64,000 nucleotides of DNA from Numida meleagris (Eukaryota > Chordata > Aves > Galliformes > Numididae), in assembly GCF_002078875.1 (NCBI RefSeq), contig NC_034413.1, forward strand, positions 65,778,802-65,842,801, given 5' to 3'. Both the position numbers and the translations under genes were made by a program. The notes beneath the pieces were generated by a model, which saw only the letters and a list, made by a program, of their open reading frames with translations, searched no databases and had not been told where the DNA came from. Of this stretch, positions 24,833 to 38,345 are shown piece by piece (the first letter of the stretch is position 1; each line of letters begins with the position of its first letter).

Positions 24833-27800
24833 GTAAAATCTTTTCTAACATTTATCTAATGATGATACTCTTGAGTGATGCTTCTTAGATGCTGGTGAAC
24901 TGATGCGGGAGTTTTGGAAAATCCCAAACAGAATAGTATTCATTCCTAATTGATTTTTGATCTGATTCAGGGTTGGGAAGCCGTTTTTACACATAAACCC
25001 GGTAGTGACTATGCCTTGTGCAAGTTTGTTTGACCTATTAATCTGGGAAGCGTGAAGCATATGTGCGTAAAAGAAGAAAAATAATCTAATTTTCAGTTTT
25101 AGACTGCTGAAATCATGATAAAGTTTAAAACTGGGACTTTTGTGAATAGCACTATCAGTAGTTCAACAGTGCAAATTAATACCATGGGTGTAGAAAGAGC
25201 AATACTGTTAAAACAGTTTTGTTTGATCTTTTATATGTATTCACAAAAACCTCTGGTTCAAACCATTTAATGGAACATTCTTCCATACTTGCTGTTGTGG
25301 TTTGTAATTATGTTATTTGAGTGCTGACCAAAATGAAACGCTTTGTAACTCTAGGACATTAATAGTTGTGAGCAACTCCCTTTGTTAGGATTTGTCTCCC
25401 CCCCACATAGTAAATCGAGTCAAAATGAATTACACTGTTTCCAGGCTTACAGTAAATTTGCTGTTGTTACCCTGAACATTCATGACTTGTCATATTGCTG
25501 TTTTGTGTTTGAGAGCTGTGGTGGTTTTAGTGTGCTCTGTTTCTGGAGGTGAGCTCCACTACTAGAAGTGAAACTTCAACGACTTCTACTGTGAAGTGGA
25601 AAACTAACATAGTCATAAGAGTATCTGCTGCGATAATGCCTGGGAACAGAATGGCAGCAAAATGTGGTGCCTGCCACTGTTGCTTTCTTCTAGAAGCACT
25701 TGTACCATGATTATTTTGTTTTTCTGTTTGTTAATGCTGAATTGATCCAAGTTTTTAGGAAGTAGCAATCACAGTATATAGACATAATGGCATCAAGCTG
25801 CCATTCGTGACTATGGCTCACTATAAAGATTTTACTTTTACATAAAAATCATTATTATAAAATGCTCTATTGTTTCTGTCAAAGAACATATTGTAAAATC
25901 TTACCCATATCGATGCCTGTATGTTTAAAGTAGTAGCAATCCTCCATCCCTATCAGATTAATATCTGCGTGATCTTTCAGAAAATATGATACCATAAGAA
26001 AAAGGTGAATATTTACCTGCAGGTGGATTTAAATCTGAATTGCCATTATGAATATACATGCAAAGTGCAAATCAATATGGCCCTACCTACACTCTTTCTC
26101 ATTCCATTCTGCATCAGACATAGATCTGTTCATGCAAGTGGACCAGAAATGGTTTCTGATATCCAAGCTTTGATGGCTTGTCTCCTCATCCATAAGGTGT
26201 TTCTGAGCAAACTCCATTCGGCTCTACCATATGACCTTGACAGCTTCACTTCTTCCCATTTGGAAGGAGCTCCTGACCTCAGCCCACTGCCTGCAAGGGC
26301 ACCCTGAAAAGCAGGTGGTGAGGAGCAGTGAGTGTCCTGTGTGGGGCTGGGCAGCACAGAGCCACAGACTCCAGCAGGGGAAGGGCCAAATCAGAAATCA
26401 CTTTTATGAAGCCACAGTTCCAAAGAGGTTCATTGGATTAGGGCTGTCCAGTCTTTACATAAAACTGGCTTCATCATATAGACTGAGGTCAAAATCTCAT
26501 CTGTATGAGCTCAGTCCAAAGATCCCAGAGAAGTCCTGTTAGGGACTTCATGGTGTTGAAGAGTGCTTTCTCCACTTGTATTTCACCTTTTCTGTGAGGA
26601 TATATGAGTTGCACCTCCTTGCTCAACGCTGTGTATGTCTATGCTCAAATAAGTGCTTTGAATTAATTATAAGAGTTGGTTAATAATGTCATTTAGTGGG
26701 AATCTGCTAATTGTTTGCTAAGTATTTGCCTGCCTCCCCCTCAGTTTTCAGTATTATCCATTTTACTTTGTAAGTAATCATAGACTCTACACACAAAATT
26801 AGTCATTACTTAAGAAGCTTATTAAAAACATATCAAAATTCAAAGTCATTATAATGAAAATGCAGCTTTTAAGCCAGTCTTCAGTTAACAAATAGTCAAA
26901 TATTCAGGATATTGTAGATACATTACATTTTATGTAGAAATATACTCACTTAATGTCACTTAGTTTTTATGTGGAGTACATACTACCTGGTAATATTGAA
27001 TGTATATGAGATTAGTTAGTGTTCAGAAGTTCAGTTTATGAAAAGAAAATGCTACTTAAGTGAAGGGGTGTGTCCTTGAAAATTCTAGTGATGGTATTTT
27101 TAATCAGCATTTTTGTAGCACTCTGTGAAGATCATAGAAATATCACTGCTGCTGATTCTAAAATGACTTCTTTGTGAAGAGTATGGAATGGATGCCACAA
27201 TAGGGCTTTAATGGCACCATCATTAGAAGATTCCTACTAAATGGATGGGAAGACAAGCTGGAAAAAATTGTGTTGTGGCAGAGTGAGATTGTTAACATCC
27301 TTACCTGTATCTGATGTGCTTTGTATAGTCCTGCCAAAACATAGAAACCATGCAGTCATGGCAAATACCAAGTTCCTGTGCCACTAAGAATTCCCAATCT
27401 ATTTAAAGCCTTTTAAGACTCTCCTTGAAGCATGGAGAGTTGTAGCTCTTACCTGAATTTATAGATACAAATTATTTATGAGTGTTGGGAGGATAATAAG
27501 AATAATTCCAAGTTTCTCCATAGTCCTCTATGGTAGCTGAGTTTGTAGATGCCAGTGTGGCATGTCCCTGGCCTCCAGGTGGCCAGCCACTGTGCGGGCA
27601 TGCAGGAAGATGGGCATGGGTCCAGGCACACGAAGCCACATGCCTGCCTGGGGCTGTGTGCATTCCCCACTCTCCTTTAGGGCTTGCCTGTCATTGTACT
27701 GCCAGCTGAAAAAAAAAAATGATGCTGGCATTATTTGATTTCTTTGGGCTTATTATCCTTTTGGGCTTGCAAACTTCACCTTCCCCAGGGCTCTGGACGT

Positions 27801-29054
27801 ACAATTTTCAGAGAGCTGGGGTTAGAAGGACAGGAGTATGTAGAGCTCTTCTCTTTGCAGAGATACATGTTTGTACACAAACAGGTTTTGTTAAGGCCAA
27901 CTCGTGCTCCTGCTGAGATGACTGCTGGACTAGCAAGGGGGCTGTTGGGTATACAGCTTATTGTTTGTTTTTAGTATCATACTTGTCTGCAATTGCAAAG
28001 AGAAAACATTTCTTTTCAGATCAAAGCTTTAAAAACTTTTTGTAGAAGTATTTTTAGAGTGTGCAGGATCCCCAAGGGGTGTTTGAGGATGTGATACAGA
28101 TGCAGTTGTTAGAGAAGACGAATCTCCCCTTCTGCTTGGATGCCAAATACAAAGACATTCCTGAGCTCAGACAGCATTAAGATTACTCCACTTCACATTG
28201 CCTAACCCGTGCCAAGAAAGGCATTGATTTTACCTTTCAGAGGCTGTGCGCAGACCTTTTTTCCGCTTGAACAATTGTGAAGATTCAGGGAGCACAGATT
28301 CTCTCCTTTGCATTATCTCATTCCAGGGACCTCTCATGTCTAGAAGTCCTCCAGGAACAGGGTCTACAGAGTGCAGTTGCAAAGAGCTGCTCTGCAGGTT
28401 CATTTAAATGCTTCTGCTTTCCTGAAGTTGCTGAAGGAGAAAGATCTGTAAATAGCCTTCTTTTAAAGCCTGTTGAAGGAATAGAGCAAAAGAAAAGATT
28501 AAACCAATTGTAACTATTGAAATGCTTTCCAGCCCTGATAATTTACTGAGGATTATCTTTTCTGTTGTCTTCAAAGTACAGTTTGTGTGCAGAGTGCATC
28601 TTTAACTAATTTGTAAAGTAGCCTCAAAGAAGTAGTTGTGGCTAATGTGGAGTCCTTTCTAGGTTGTCCTGGCAACCATTGATTGCAAGCAAATAGAGAC
28701 AAAACAATCAATTTATTTGCATCAGATAATTAGAGAAAAGTGATATTATATTAAATTACAAAGCGTTTTCTGAGCAGACTGTTAGTACAACACAGCTTTG
28801 CATTTTGCTCCTTGCCCTATCCTTCAAAACAGTATTTCCAAGTTCTCCGGTTGCCCCTGGAGATAAATACATGGTCCTTGCACTGCAAAGCACTGGCAGC
28901 AGCGAATAGATGCCTAGGAAATGTTCCTGGATATTAACATTCAGATTGTCTTGGTTCTAATATGTTGAATTCCTGCAAGTATAAATAATATGACATGTCG
29001 TTATCAAAAGTAGCAGATGTTAAGCTAACGAACAGATTTCTCTGGTTGGAACAG
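24833..29054 (+). other. THSD7B intron between exons A and B (4,222 bp)
   Basis: Bounded by GTAAAATC at the donor and GGAACAG at the acceptor, and it joins two phase-1 ends. It is mostly AT-rich sequence without recognisable repeats. Two GC-richer patches lie at about 26.27-26.40 and 27.54-27.70 kb, the latter followed by an A-run at 27710-27719. Neither patch shows a recognisable element or exon. Confidence 0.88.
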
Positions 29055-29318
29055 GGAGAAGCAGAAAGCGAGACAAATGCCAGAACACAGAAGTTTATCC
29101 TCAGGTTGAAACAGAGCTGTGCCCTTGTGAGGTGTTTACCTCCCAACCCCATGGAAACTGGTCAGACTGCATTATTGGAGGAGGGAAGATAGAGCTGCAG
29201 GCAGGAATGCAATCCCATGGAGACACCAAGGAGTGTGGAGAGGGTGTGCGGCTGCGAGCTATTGCCTGTTACGATAAGGCCGGCAGACTGGTGGAACCAT
29301 CTCACTGTAGCAGCTCAG
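29055..29318 (+). CDS. THSD7B: THSD7B internal exon B (TSR and linker segment)
   Basis: Seen: the acceptor is GGAACAG|GGAGAAG and the donor is TCAG|GTAAGG. The 264 bp (88 codons) are phase 1 at both ends. The last G of exon A plus GG gives Gly, after which the frame reads RSRKRDKCQNTEVYPQVE, then ELCPCEVFTSQPHGNWSDC, then KECGEGVRLRAIACYDKAGR and LVEPSHCSSSG. It has seven cysteines. NWS in HGNWSDC is an N-glycosylation sequon. KECGEGVR resembles the CG(x)G turn that opens the second half of THSD7 repeats. Together with exon A it makes a basic stretch across the splice junction. The polypyrimidine tract is short and interrupted by purines (29037-29054), while a good branch-point match, CTAAC, lies at 29025-29029, so this acceptor may be comparatively weak. 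Inference: skipping this exon would keep the frame. Confidence 0.92.
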
Positions 29319-32300
29319 GTAAGGAGATTAAAAAAAAGAAAAGTGCACAACATATGTAAATGGGCCTGATGCCGGGCGCAGCGATCCACTCAGCAGTTCA
29401 TTTTGGAGCCTGTCACATGAGCGTAGCTGTGTGCCTGCTGGATTAGGACAGCTTTCATGAGGTAGCTGTGACACAGTTCTTCTGACTTCTTATGCTTCTT
29501 GGTACACCAAGGTTTTCTGCCATCTAAGAGTCTGATGACATTTCTACAGTTGAAATGAAATAGAAGAGGGCTAAAGTTGACTACACTGGTGGAATACCAG
29601 ATGGATTTCTATTGTTTGTATTAATTCCATAAAAGTCTAAACTAGATTAGAGATTGGAGGGAGAAGTTGTATTTCAATCAGCATTTTCTTTGAAGATATC
29701 TCCTACTTCAGCTTTTACTTGCTTGTAAACTTCTAGTACTTTTCACTAAGGCTGGAAATTCTTAGAGTTGTTTTCAGTGTGCAATTTTCTCGATACAGTC
29801 TTATATAATTGCAGTAGGTCTGTAATGTCCTTGTTATGCTGCTCATTATACATGGCTTCAGCAGTCAGTGGTCTTGTCCTTGTAGTTTTGAGCCAGCCTT
29901 GAGCTCCAAATGGTACACAGCATATATTCCAGTTTCACTGCTTGCTAGGGCTCTAGGCTGTGCTTCTGTCCTAGAAGCAGTTTGACTGTACATAGAATCC
30001 ATATCAAACACATGCCTTAGAGGTAGGGCAGAAACAGAGCTGAAACAAGCAGGAGATGTCATTCCACCAGGGTATTTTCTCCCCGTTGCTATAATTTGCA
30101 GTTCGTCATAATCATTGCTCTGAATTGATTTATAGGCAAAAGCATTATCTTAAGAGCAAATTCTTTACCCATGCTGCCCCCAAAACACTTATGCTCTCTG
30201 ATTTCCAGCCACAAAGATTGGAACACCACACAATGTAGTACAGTGAGTTGGAAGACTTTGTGAGCTGTGTAATGGGAGAAGGAGAAATGAAGTCTCAGGA
30301 GGAGATTAATAAGTACAAGAGGAGCCATTAATGTTCCTGAGTACAAGGGAACAGAGAGGCTGCTCTGTGGAGGGTCTTCAGGATGAAGATCAGCAGCCTG
30401 AGCTGCATGTGATAAAAGGGAAAAAAAACAACAACGCATCCTGATGAAGTGATTCAGTTCTGGAGTGAATTCCTCTCGCAGCTGTTTATGGCTGTTCCAG
30501 CTGGCTGCACGGATTCATAAAGCAGCTTTCCATGGTTTGTGTTTCAACAATGTGCTGTTGTACCGATTGATTATGCCTCTGTGGCCCATGAAGGAGGAAT
30601 GCTATACCTTACCCCCACAACGTTACCTTTTCTTCTGCCAAAAGGGAGCTGCTGAGCTTTGAAAAGTGGATTTGACTGCAGTGTCTTGCTCTTTTGAAAA
30701 CCTCAAGGCTTTTATCACTATTAAAAAGAGGAGCTTGTCTATGCGTGGGGCTTCTCTGAATAACCTTGAAGCCTGTCAGTGATATTTATATGGTATTTTT
30801 AATGGTCAGGTTTTTCTTAGGGAGGTGACGGGGAGTGGTAGCTTAAGGAGATCATTGTTGGCTTTCTTGTCTTCAGCTTTTTATCTGAGCAGAAATGGTT
30901 GCAACGTGGCCCTGGCATAGGATCCGTGTCAGAGGCTACAGGGCTGGTCAGTATTGTACAGCAGAGTCCTCCCATACACACTACTGTCTGTTTTCAGAGT
31001 GCTTTTAAGACCCCAAGGTTTGGAATTGGGAGATAGATGAGGTGTGAAATGTTTCCGCCTTGTGGATACCCCATAATAGTTCCTTAAAGGTGAATTGCCT
31101 CCAGCCAGACCCCTGTGTAATATTCAGGATGTATAAACTGGCTCTCCAAAAACAGAGAATTGTGTTTTATGAAGGCAATCACAATGGTTTCACCATAATA
31201 AAAAGCACTCCAGTGTCACCGTGGTACGGGGAGAAGTGCAGTAAGACGTCAGGCCTTTGGGAGTCCTGATCAGACCAAAGCAGTGATCCCTCAAAACCTT
31301 TCCTGAGTTGGATCTTGTACCCATTCCCACTTGCTACCCTGTGCTGGACATCTTCCATTCTCTGCAAGGCAGTGCTGCGTCCCTCTCTGGAGCACGTGGA
31401 TGTTTCTGACTTTGGTCTCCAATTTCCATCAGTTGGGACCTGCCTTCCAACCAGAGCAGTTAAGTGGAGATAAGACCAGTATTTATGGTCTCAAGAGCTG
31501 GGAGCTTTCAAAGTGCACTTCTGAACATATTGTTGAATTAGTGATAGAAACAAATCATTATCCAATTAATAATTAGCAGGATGTTTTTCAACCATAATAG
31601 AGAAGAGCAAATTACAGAAGTACGCACAATTGCTAAGCCCTGAGAAATTATTCATGACAGATTTTTCTGAGCAGCTTAGTCTGTCTTGTGCACAATTAGA
31701 ATCAGGTAACCTTGTGACATTTTCTTGGTGACTACGTTTATATCTAATTAAGCCATGGCCTTATTTTTTGAATGCCAGTCATTGTGATATCTAAGCGTTG
31801 CTCTTGCTTCATGAGATTTGGAGGTAAGCGTGTTCCTCTTCTCTTTCTTTGAGCTCTTCTGGCTTCTCTTTGTTTCCTCCTCCTGTCCTTTTGCCAGGAC
31901 AATGCCCTTTCTTTTTCTCCTTTGAGCAAAAGCAAGAATTTGTAAAACTTACTTTTTTTGCTGGGTCTCTTTGAAGAATTTTTACGAAATGTAGAAAGAC
32001 ACATCTAAGGTTACAAACTTTGCCTTAGAAGCAGATTTAAGTTTGTCCCAGGCTTGATAATACCATGAGAACAAGGTGTAGGAAAAGTGGTCAGTTTATA
32101 GCTGTTTTGGAGAGCAAACTTTGGGTTTTTTTCCCTTCCCAAACCTGACTATTAAACTACCATAGGATTTAATTCACCTACCTCAATGTGACTTACTGTA
32201 TGAATGTATCGTAGACATGTGAACATGACAATGAAGTTGGGCCTTATGTAGAGATTAATCGCTCCTCAGAGAGGGTTCAGGCTCTGAGGCCCTTAAAAAT

Positions 32301-35300
32301 ACAGATCTCAAACTTTTCTGAAACTTCTTTCTGCACCAGAGCTTTATTTTGATGTCCAGGAAAAAGAACAACAACAGCACAGCACAGCTTTTGTTCACAT
32401 GACTGGCTTTTGTGATTAGTGTGCTGCTTTCTTTTAGTAGTGCCGTTATTTTCCTTTGCGGCCCGCTCAGTAAGCCCAAGAAGCGACTGGCTTGCAGTTT
32501 CAAAACTGAACTAAATCTTTCCTCCTGGAGTTGGTTCATTCTCCATTTCCTTTCTTTAATTTGGGAAGACAATTAGGAAATTAAGGATAGAAGCAAATAT
32601 CGCCAACTATATTACAAAAATATAATTGGTAGTTTGCCTCAATTAGTCCTTCCCATCAGAAAACTCGATTATCTTGCTTTCAGCATACCACTCCACAGAG
32701 TTGCTGTTTGCTGGTTGGCAGTTGGAGCATCCTCTTTGGATGTGAATTTGTCCTGCTAATTGCGACTCATCTGCTTCTTTCAATCTGTCATCTGAGTTCC
32801 TTGTACCGGTTGTGTGTTTCTACCTCCTTTGTTTTGAATTATTTCACATGACTCCTCTGCCTCTCTTTTTTGTGTGCTGTGCCAGTGGGTTTTTGTTGGT
32901 GGTGTTTCTTTTTCAGGTTGGTTTTTTTTTGGTTTTTTAAATCTTGGAGGAGGAACATAGGGTGCCTCATCTGTACCAAATCAAAGGCTGGAGAGCTCTG
33001 TGCTGCTGCACAGGGGTTTTGCTTTTGATCTGATGGGGAGTTGATGGAAAGCTGGAATTTATGAAATGTGCTTATACTATTCAAATTCTGCTTTGCTCGC
33101 GACAACAGGAGCCTCGAAGAAAGACACAACAGACAAACAGATCCTGGCGTTAAATCACTGAGCAGCGGGCTTCAACCCACAGTCACCATAAAAAGCTTTA
33201 ATTATCTCTATATTTTTGAATAATAGTCCTCCTTACTCTCAGTAGTAAAATGTTTTCTTACGTGGTTTAGTTGACTCTGGAGAAATCAAAGAGGATTGCA
33301 GTTTGCTGAGATGGTTCCTAGGCATCTCATGCGGAGGTGTCCCTCAGTTGCTTCCCAGCAAGTCCATGGAACACTGCTGCTGGGAATGCTGCTGGCAAAG
33401 TCACCCCCTGAGAATGTCAGTTCTCTTCCCATGAGGACATGGACTGGGTGATCCTCATTTGCAAAACATTTTTTTGCTTTTTTTTTTTTTCCTTGTAAAA
33501 CATTGCTCCTGGAGCAAACATTTGCACAAAGAGAAGTTGAAAGCTTTCATCTGTTGCTGCAGGAGAAGTGCTCCCTGCCCAAGGCACAGCAGGGACAGCA
33601 CTCACCAGCAGTGACAGCAGTTCTTCTGCCCTGGCCTGCTGTGTCCCTGATGCTAAGAGATTTGGGACAGTATGCAAAGGTCACGGATCAGGAATTTTAA
33701 CTCCTGTTGCTAAAAACCAGGTAGTCTTGAGTCTCATGAAGTCCGATTTTCTAAAAGGTCAGCCCACAGTAGAGCTGTGCTTTTACCCAGGGCGTTCCTC
33801 TGGGGGTTGCACGCCCCTACTTCCAAATGTTGGCCACCAGCTTGATGGACACTGTGTGACCTACCTGGGATCTATCACAGGGACCCACTCTGAAACGCTG
33901 CCGCAAGCAAGCCCCATGCTGACATGACTTACATGAAGCCTTCAGTTCTAAAGCAGTACTGTAATTCCAGAGTTAGCAGAGTGACTTTGTTTCTGAATGA
34001 AAAGCTAAAAAAATCAGAGTTAAATGAGTTATTTTAGGAGAAAATGAGACCTTTTGAGATAGCTTTTAGTTGCTGGCCCTCAGTAATCTTTGTGCAAAAT
34101 GATACTTGTTTAGCTCAGAAAACTGCAAGCAGAGCCTGTAAAAGAAATAAAAGAAATGTGACCTAAGTCTATCCTGGTCTGATAGCACAATTATCTTTTC
34201 TATGAGATAACAATTATGGAAAGGCAAAGTTGGAAAAGCTACATTGAGTAAATGCCCATTTATTTTTGAAAATGCACCTATTTTGGCACTTGCATTCAAA
34301 CTTTTTTTCATATGTGGTCAATTTCATCTTGATGAATGAAAATGTTGCAGAAATCCCTGATTTTGTGTTGAAACGCTTCAGAAATAAAAACTTTTCTGAA
34401 CAGGTATTTTGCCTACTTTTGAAAATAAGGATTTAATCTCATTTTTAGCCTATGTAAAATGGCATTTTGAAATTCCATTTTTTTATAACAAACCATTAAT
34501 GCCTGAATCCCCCGGTTTCAGTACTAGGAGATTCTGTACTGCCATGAAGAGCATCCAACAATCATCTACAAATTAGCCCTTATGTTTGACTGCCTCATTT
34601 CTTTTACAAGCAAAATTGGCAATCCTGCCCACCTGTTCTTTTCCAAATCTGGGCTTTAAGCTTGGCAGCCTTGGGGTGCCTCCTCCATAAAGTATGGGAG
34701 CAGTAGGTAGTCTTGACACCATCAGGTGCTGATGATACGTGGGCTCAGTGTTCTGACTGTGCTGCAACACTTTTGTTTGGCATTTGGCCTTGGTGAAAAA
34801 TTACCATCCTCTTTTTGAGATTTTTCTTGTGCCTCTCTCTTCTTTGCGGCTTTTCTGTTATAATAAATGACTGTATTACTTAGCAGGACAAACATTTTTG
34901 AAGACTGCTGGAGGAAGAAGTTTCAGCTACAAGTTCACCTTGTTTTCTGCCGATCCTGTCCCCTGACATGGGAATTAAGGCTGGGTTTGTATCACAGGTG
35001 ATAGGATGGCCTGCCCTATCCTGTCTTCAGTCTCCACTTCAAGACTCCATAAAGCTGCTGTCACCTTTGAGAGGTTTCCTACTATCTCAAAGGAAGATAG
35101 CTTCTAAATTTAGCCCCCAAATCCCATCTGGGTACTCCTCTGGACCTTTCTCCAACATTTCTACGCATTTCCTTGTGTGTGAAGTGACACTCTTAATTAC
35201 AGCTGTGCCTGCCGATGGAGCTGTAGGTGTAGAAGCAGAGCTGCAAAGGGCCTGCCCTCTGTTTCTTGTCTGTATGCAGGATTTTTACTTACCTCTCTCA

Positions 35301-38099
35301 TTGCAGGGCTCAAAGAACAGTGCTTTTCCCCCTGTCTCTTCCTTCCCTTTTGTTTGTTGTTTTTTCTTCCCCAAATGTACTCACCATAAGAAAATTTGGC
35401 CATAGTTCTTACTTCCTGGACATTAAAAGAATTATCAAATGAAATTGGATCAGAAGACAACTGCTCAGACATTGCTGTTCTTTATGGTTTTCTGGCAACA
35501 GAATCAAACACAAAAAAAAAACACCATCAAAATCTGTTATTTCTGAATGGGGCAAATTGTCTATCAAAGAAGTTTATTTAAAGCAAGACTTCCCCTGAGG
35601 CACTAATACATAGGAATGTGCATTCTTCCAGATCTTTGTCTTACAGAAAGCAAGCACACACATCGTATGAGAAAATATTTAGAGAATGAGCTCTTTGAGC
35701 AGCATCCTCTGTAGATGCTGCCGATGTTTGGTTGTAGTGAAATATGCTATTCTTTTTTCCCATCTTTTGTTCTTTTTGCTGCATTCCATTAAACGACCCT
35801 TTTGAAGAGATGGCAATACCAGACTATGGGAAGAAATGATTTTTTTTTTTTTTTAACTAAACTCGGATCTGGCTTTCTGCGTTGGAATATTAAGTTTCAG
35901 ATAGCTATCCCTGGGGATCCTAGTGTTAGCTATAGGGTGAACCAGGCTGCATACCATAAGGGTACTAGCTGGCCATGCGCTGGGGCTGTTTGTTAGGTTC
36001 AGATGAAATATAACCCTTGAGGGTACAGGCATGCTCATAAGCAATTACCATGGAGCAGGTGATGCACTGTAAGCCTTGGGTTGCCGGTCCACCTCTGCCC
36101 AGCCTCACTTGTGTCCCTGCCTTTTGTTTCTATTATTAGGTTGTGCCACTTTTTCTAGCTTTGACAGGTTGATTAAAGCTCTTCCATGGGAATTGAGAAC
36201 AGTTTTGGTGTAGAAATAGTAACTCAGTGTGGAAACAGTCTATCAGAGGCTTTGGGCACTTTCAATAGCAAGTTAAGGCACTGGCCAACCTGCTACTGAC
36301 TTCTGCAGGAGTCTGTAATAAGTGTGTCTTTTGGAAATGTGATCTGTCTCTTTGTCCTTAATAACGCATTTATCACAAGTGTGGCCTGTTATAAACCAAA
36401 GCTCCAGTAAAATGTTATTGTACAAGAATTAGCAATTTTCTCTCCCTATGTATCATTCAATTTAATATCTTATACTGGAAGCATGAAGAAATACCGTTTT
36501 TACTGAAGTCATTTCATGAATGATGAAATTCTCTTAGTGAACTTACTCTAGTGTTAAAACCGCTACTTTTCCTGCTCAAGGAGGGCTTCATGATCCCTTT
36601 GGGAGATTTGCAACTGAGTTGGGAAGAGACATACACATTAACAGAACTGTTCACGTGTCTTACAAGGTTTGTTTTCCCAGTGTTCTTCAACCTGGTTGCC
36701 TTTATGTACTCTGATGAGTAGGTTTGTAAAGCTTCCAGTAGTGGTTAAAAGGTTTAATGTCTGATGATATTCAGAGGCAACTTTGTATGTTTGTGATTGC
36801 ATGGAAAAAGTCCTACAAAATTAAGAATTCCACTTATTGCGCATAGGTTGGTGTCTGAATGAGACGAGTGGGTGCACTGCGTGCAATAAGAGTAGCACAA
36901 AATGGGGATGCGGCCAAGTGGTGGATGTGTTTGAAGAAGCTTGATGTTGTCTGCTTGATCAAAGAGTTTGGGAGACTAACTTAGAAACATTATAGTGGCT
37001 GAGTTTAGAAGCTTTGAAGAAATGCTCCTGAATTAGGAAACGCAGATAAGTTTAAACCTAAGCCCAATCGTCTCTAAGGATTATGATAATGATATTGATG
37101 AGTAACTGAGTGGTTATCCTTCCTCAGTCTACGTGGGTGTGAGATACACTTTGAAATCTCTTTATCTTCCAGAGTTGTTAAGTGAGAGTGGTGTATGAAA
37201 TGGCTAAGGACTTGGTCTGCAAAGCTCCTGAAACCTTCAGCATGGACAAATTCCCTCTTGGACCTTGTTTGTATTTAGTAACAGAGGAGTGCCTGTTAAC
37301 AACTGTAGTGCTTAACAAGATCACATTGCTTTCTGCTGCTGTCTGAATTTATTGGACAGGAAATGCTCCAGCAGAGGAGATTGAAGTACACAACTAGAGT
37401 GCTCAGATCCCACTGCAAAATTGAAACAAAAATCTATAAGCAGTTCAGTACATCAGTACTCTGTGCTGGGGCCTGCTTACATCATGAAAATGTCCTATTC
37501 CCATCTCAGCGTTTTCCATCATCTGAGTGAGTTGTGCTGTTCTCCCCGTGCTTAAGCTGTGAAAAATGAGGAGGACTCTTCCTTTTCTTAAAACCTGCTC
37601 CTGGCAGCTGTTTCTTTTAGTACATCTTTATTTAAGAAGGTCTGATGTCTTTGTGTCCCTGCCTCTGTATCAAGGTTACATCTGGTAGCAGGAATTGCAG
37701 CCAGTACCTCCGTCAGGAGAGCCTGGGCTGGACCTTGCAGCAGGTATGTGCCTTTCAGAAAAGCGCTTACAGATTCTCCTGAGGCTGATAATGCTTAATG
37801 ACATTTTTTAAACATCACAAGTATGATTAAAGCGTGTAGTTAGGTTTCTCAGTTAACATCAATGAGACAAGAAGGAATTAAGGCGGTGTATTGATTTAAA
37901 TGTATTGATTGGAGAGGTCACCGTGTCACTTGTGACTGCAGGAAAGGAGGCTGCAGGGGTTGATGTGGGCTCAGGAGTTCCTCAGTGCCTTTCAGGGGTG
38001 GAGTGACCTCGTCTGGAGCAGAGGCCCTTGAACTTGGTAATACTTCTCATGTTTGTGAATTAAAGTACGAGAAATGTGCATTCCAAAAAAAGAAAAAAT

Positions 38100-38123
38100 C
38101 TACATGAGCTTTTGCTCATGTAG
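38100..38123. repeat. Perfect 10 bp hairpin with TTTT loop
   Basis: CTACATGAGC, loop TTTT, GCTCATGTAG. The arms match perfectly. It is preceded by an A-rich run (about 38086-38098). No RNA family is recognised and the stem is too short for a typical microRNA precursor. Confidence 0.9.
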
Positions 38124-38261
38124 TCAGGAGCCTCCTTGATAATATTTATTGCAAATTGATCTGACTGCTCTGTGTTCCCTTCTGCAGAGTCATCTGGTGG
38201 TTTGTGCTGTCCAAAATAGTAACAGTACTAGAGTGCTTAATTCTTGCTAATTACCAGGATA

Positions 38262-38345
38262 CAAGGAAATGCATCAGCATTTGCCATTCTGTAAAATGGA
38301 AACCATAGAGTTGTCTGAGCTAAGTTGTCTAAATGAGGCTTGCTT
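38262..38345 (+). mobile_element. Possible second MIR fragment (low confidence)
   Basis: The run ATGCATCAGCATTTGCCATT followed by CTGTAAAATGGAAACCATAG and GTTGTCTAAATGAGGC resembles the middle of MIR, where 'gcctcagtttcc', 'catctgtaaaatggg' and 'ttaaatgag' follow one another. The match is short and the 5' half is not visible, so chance similarity is possible. Confidence 0.3.
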
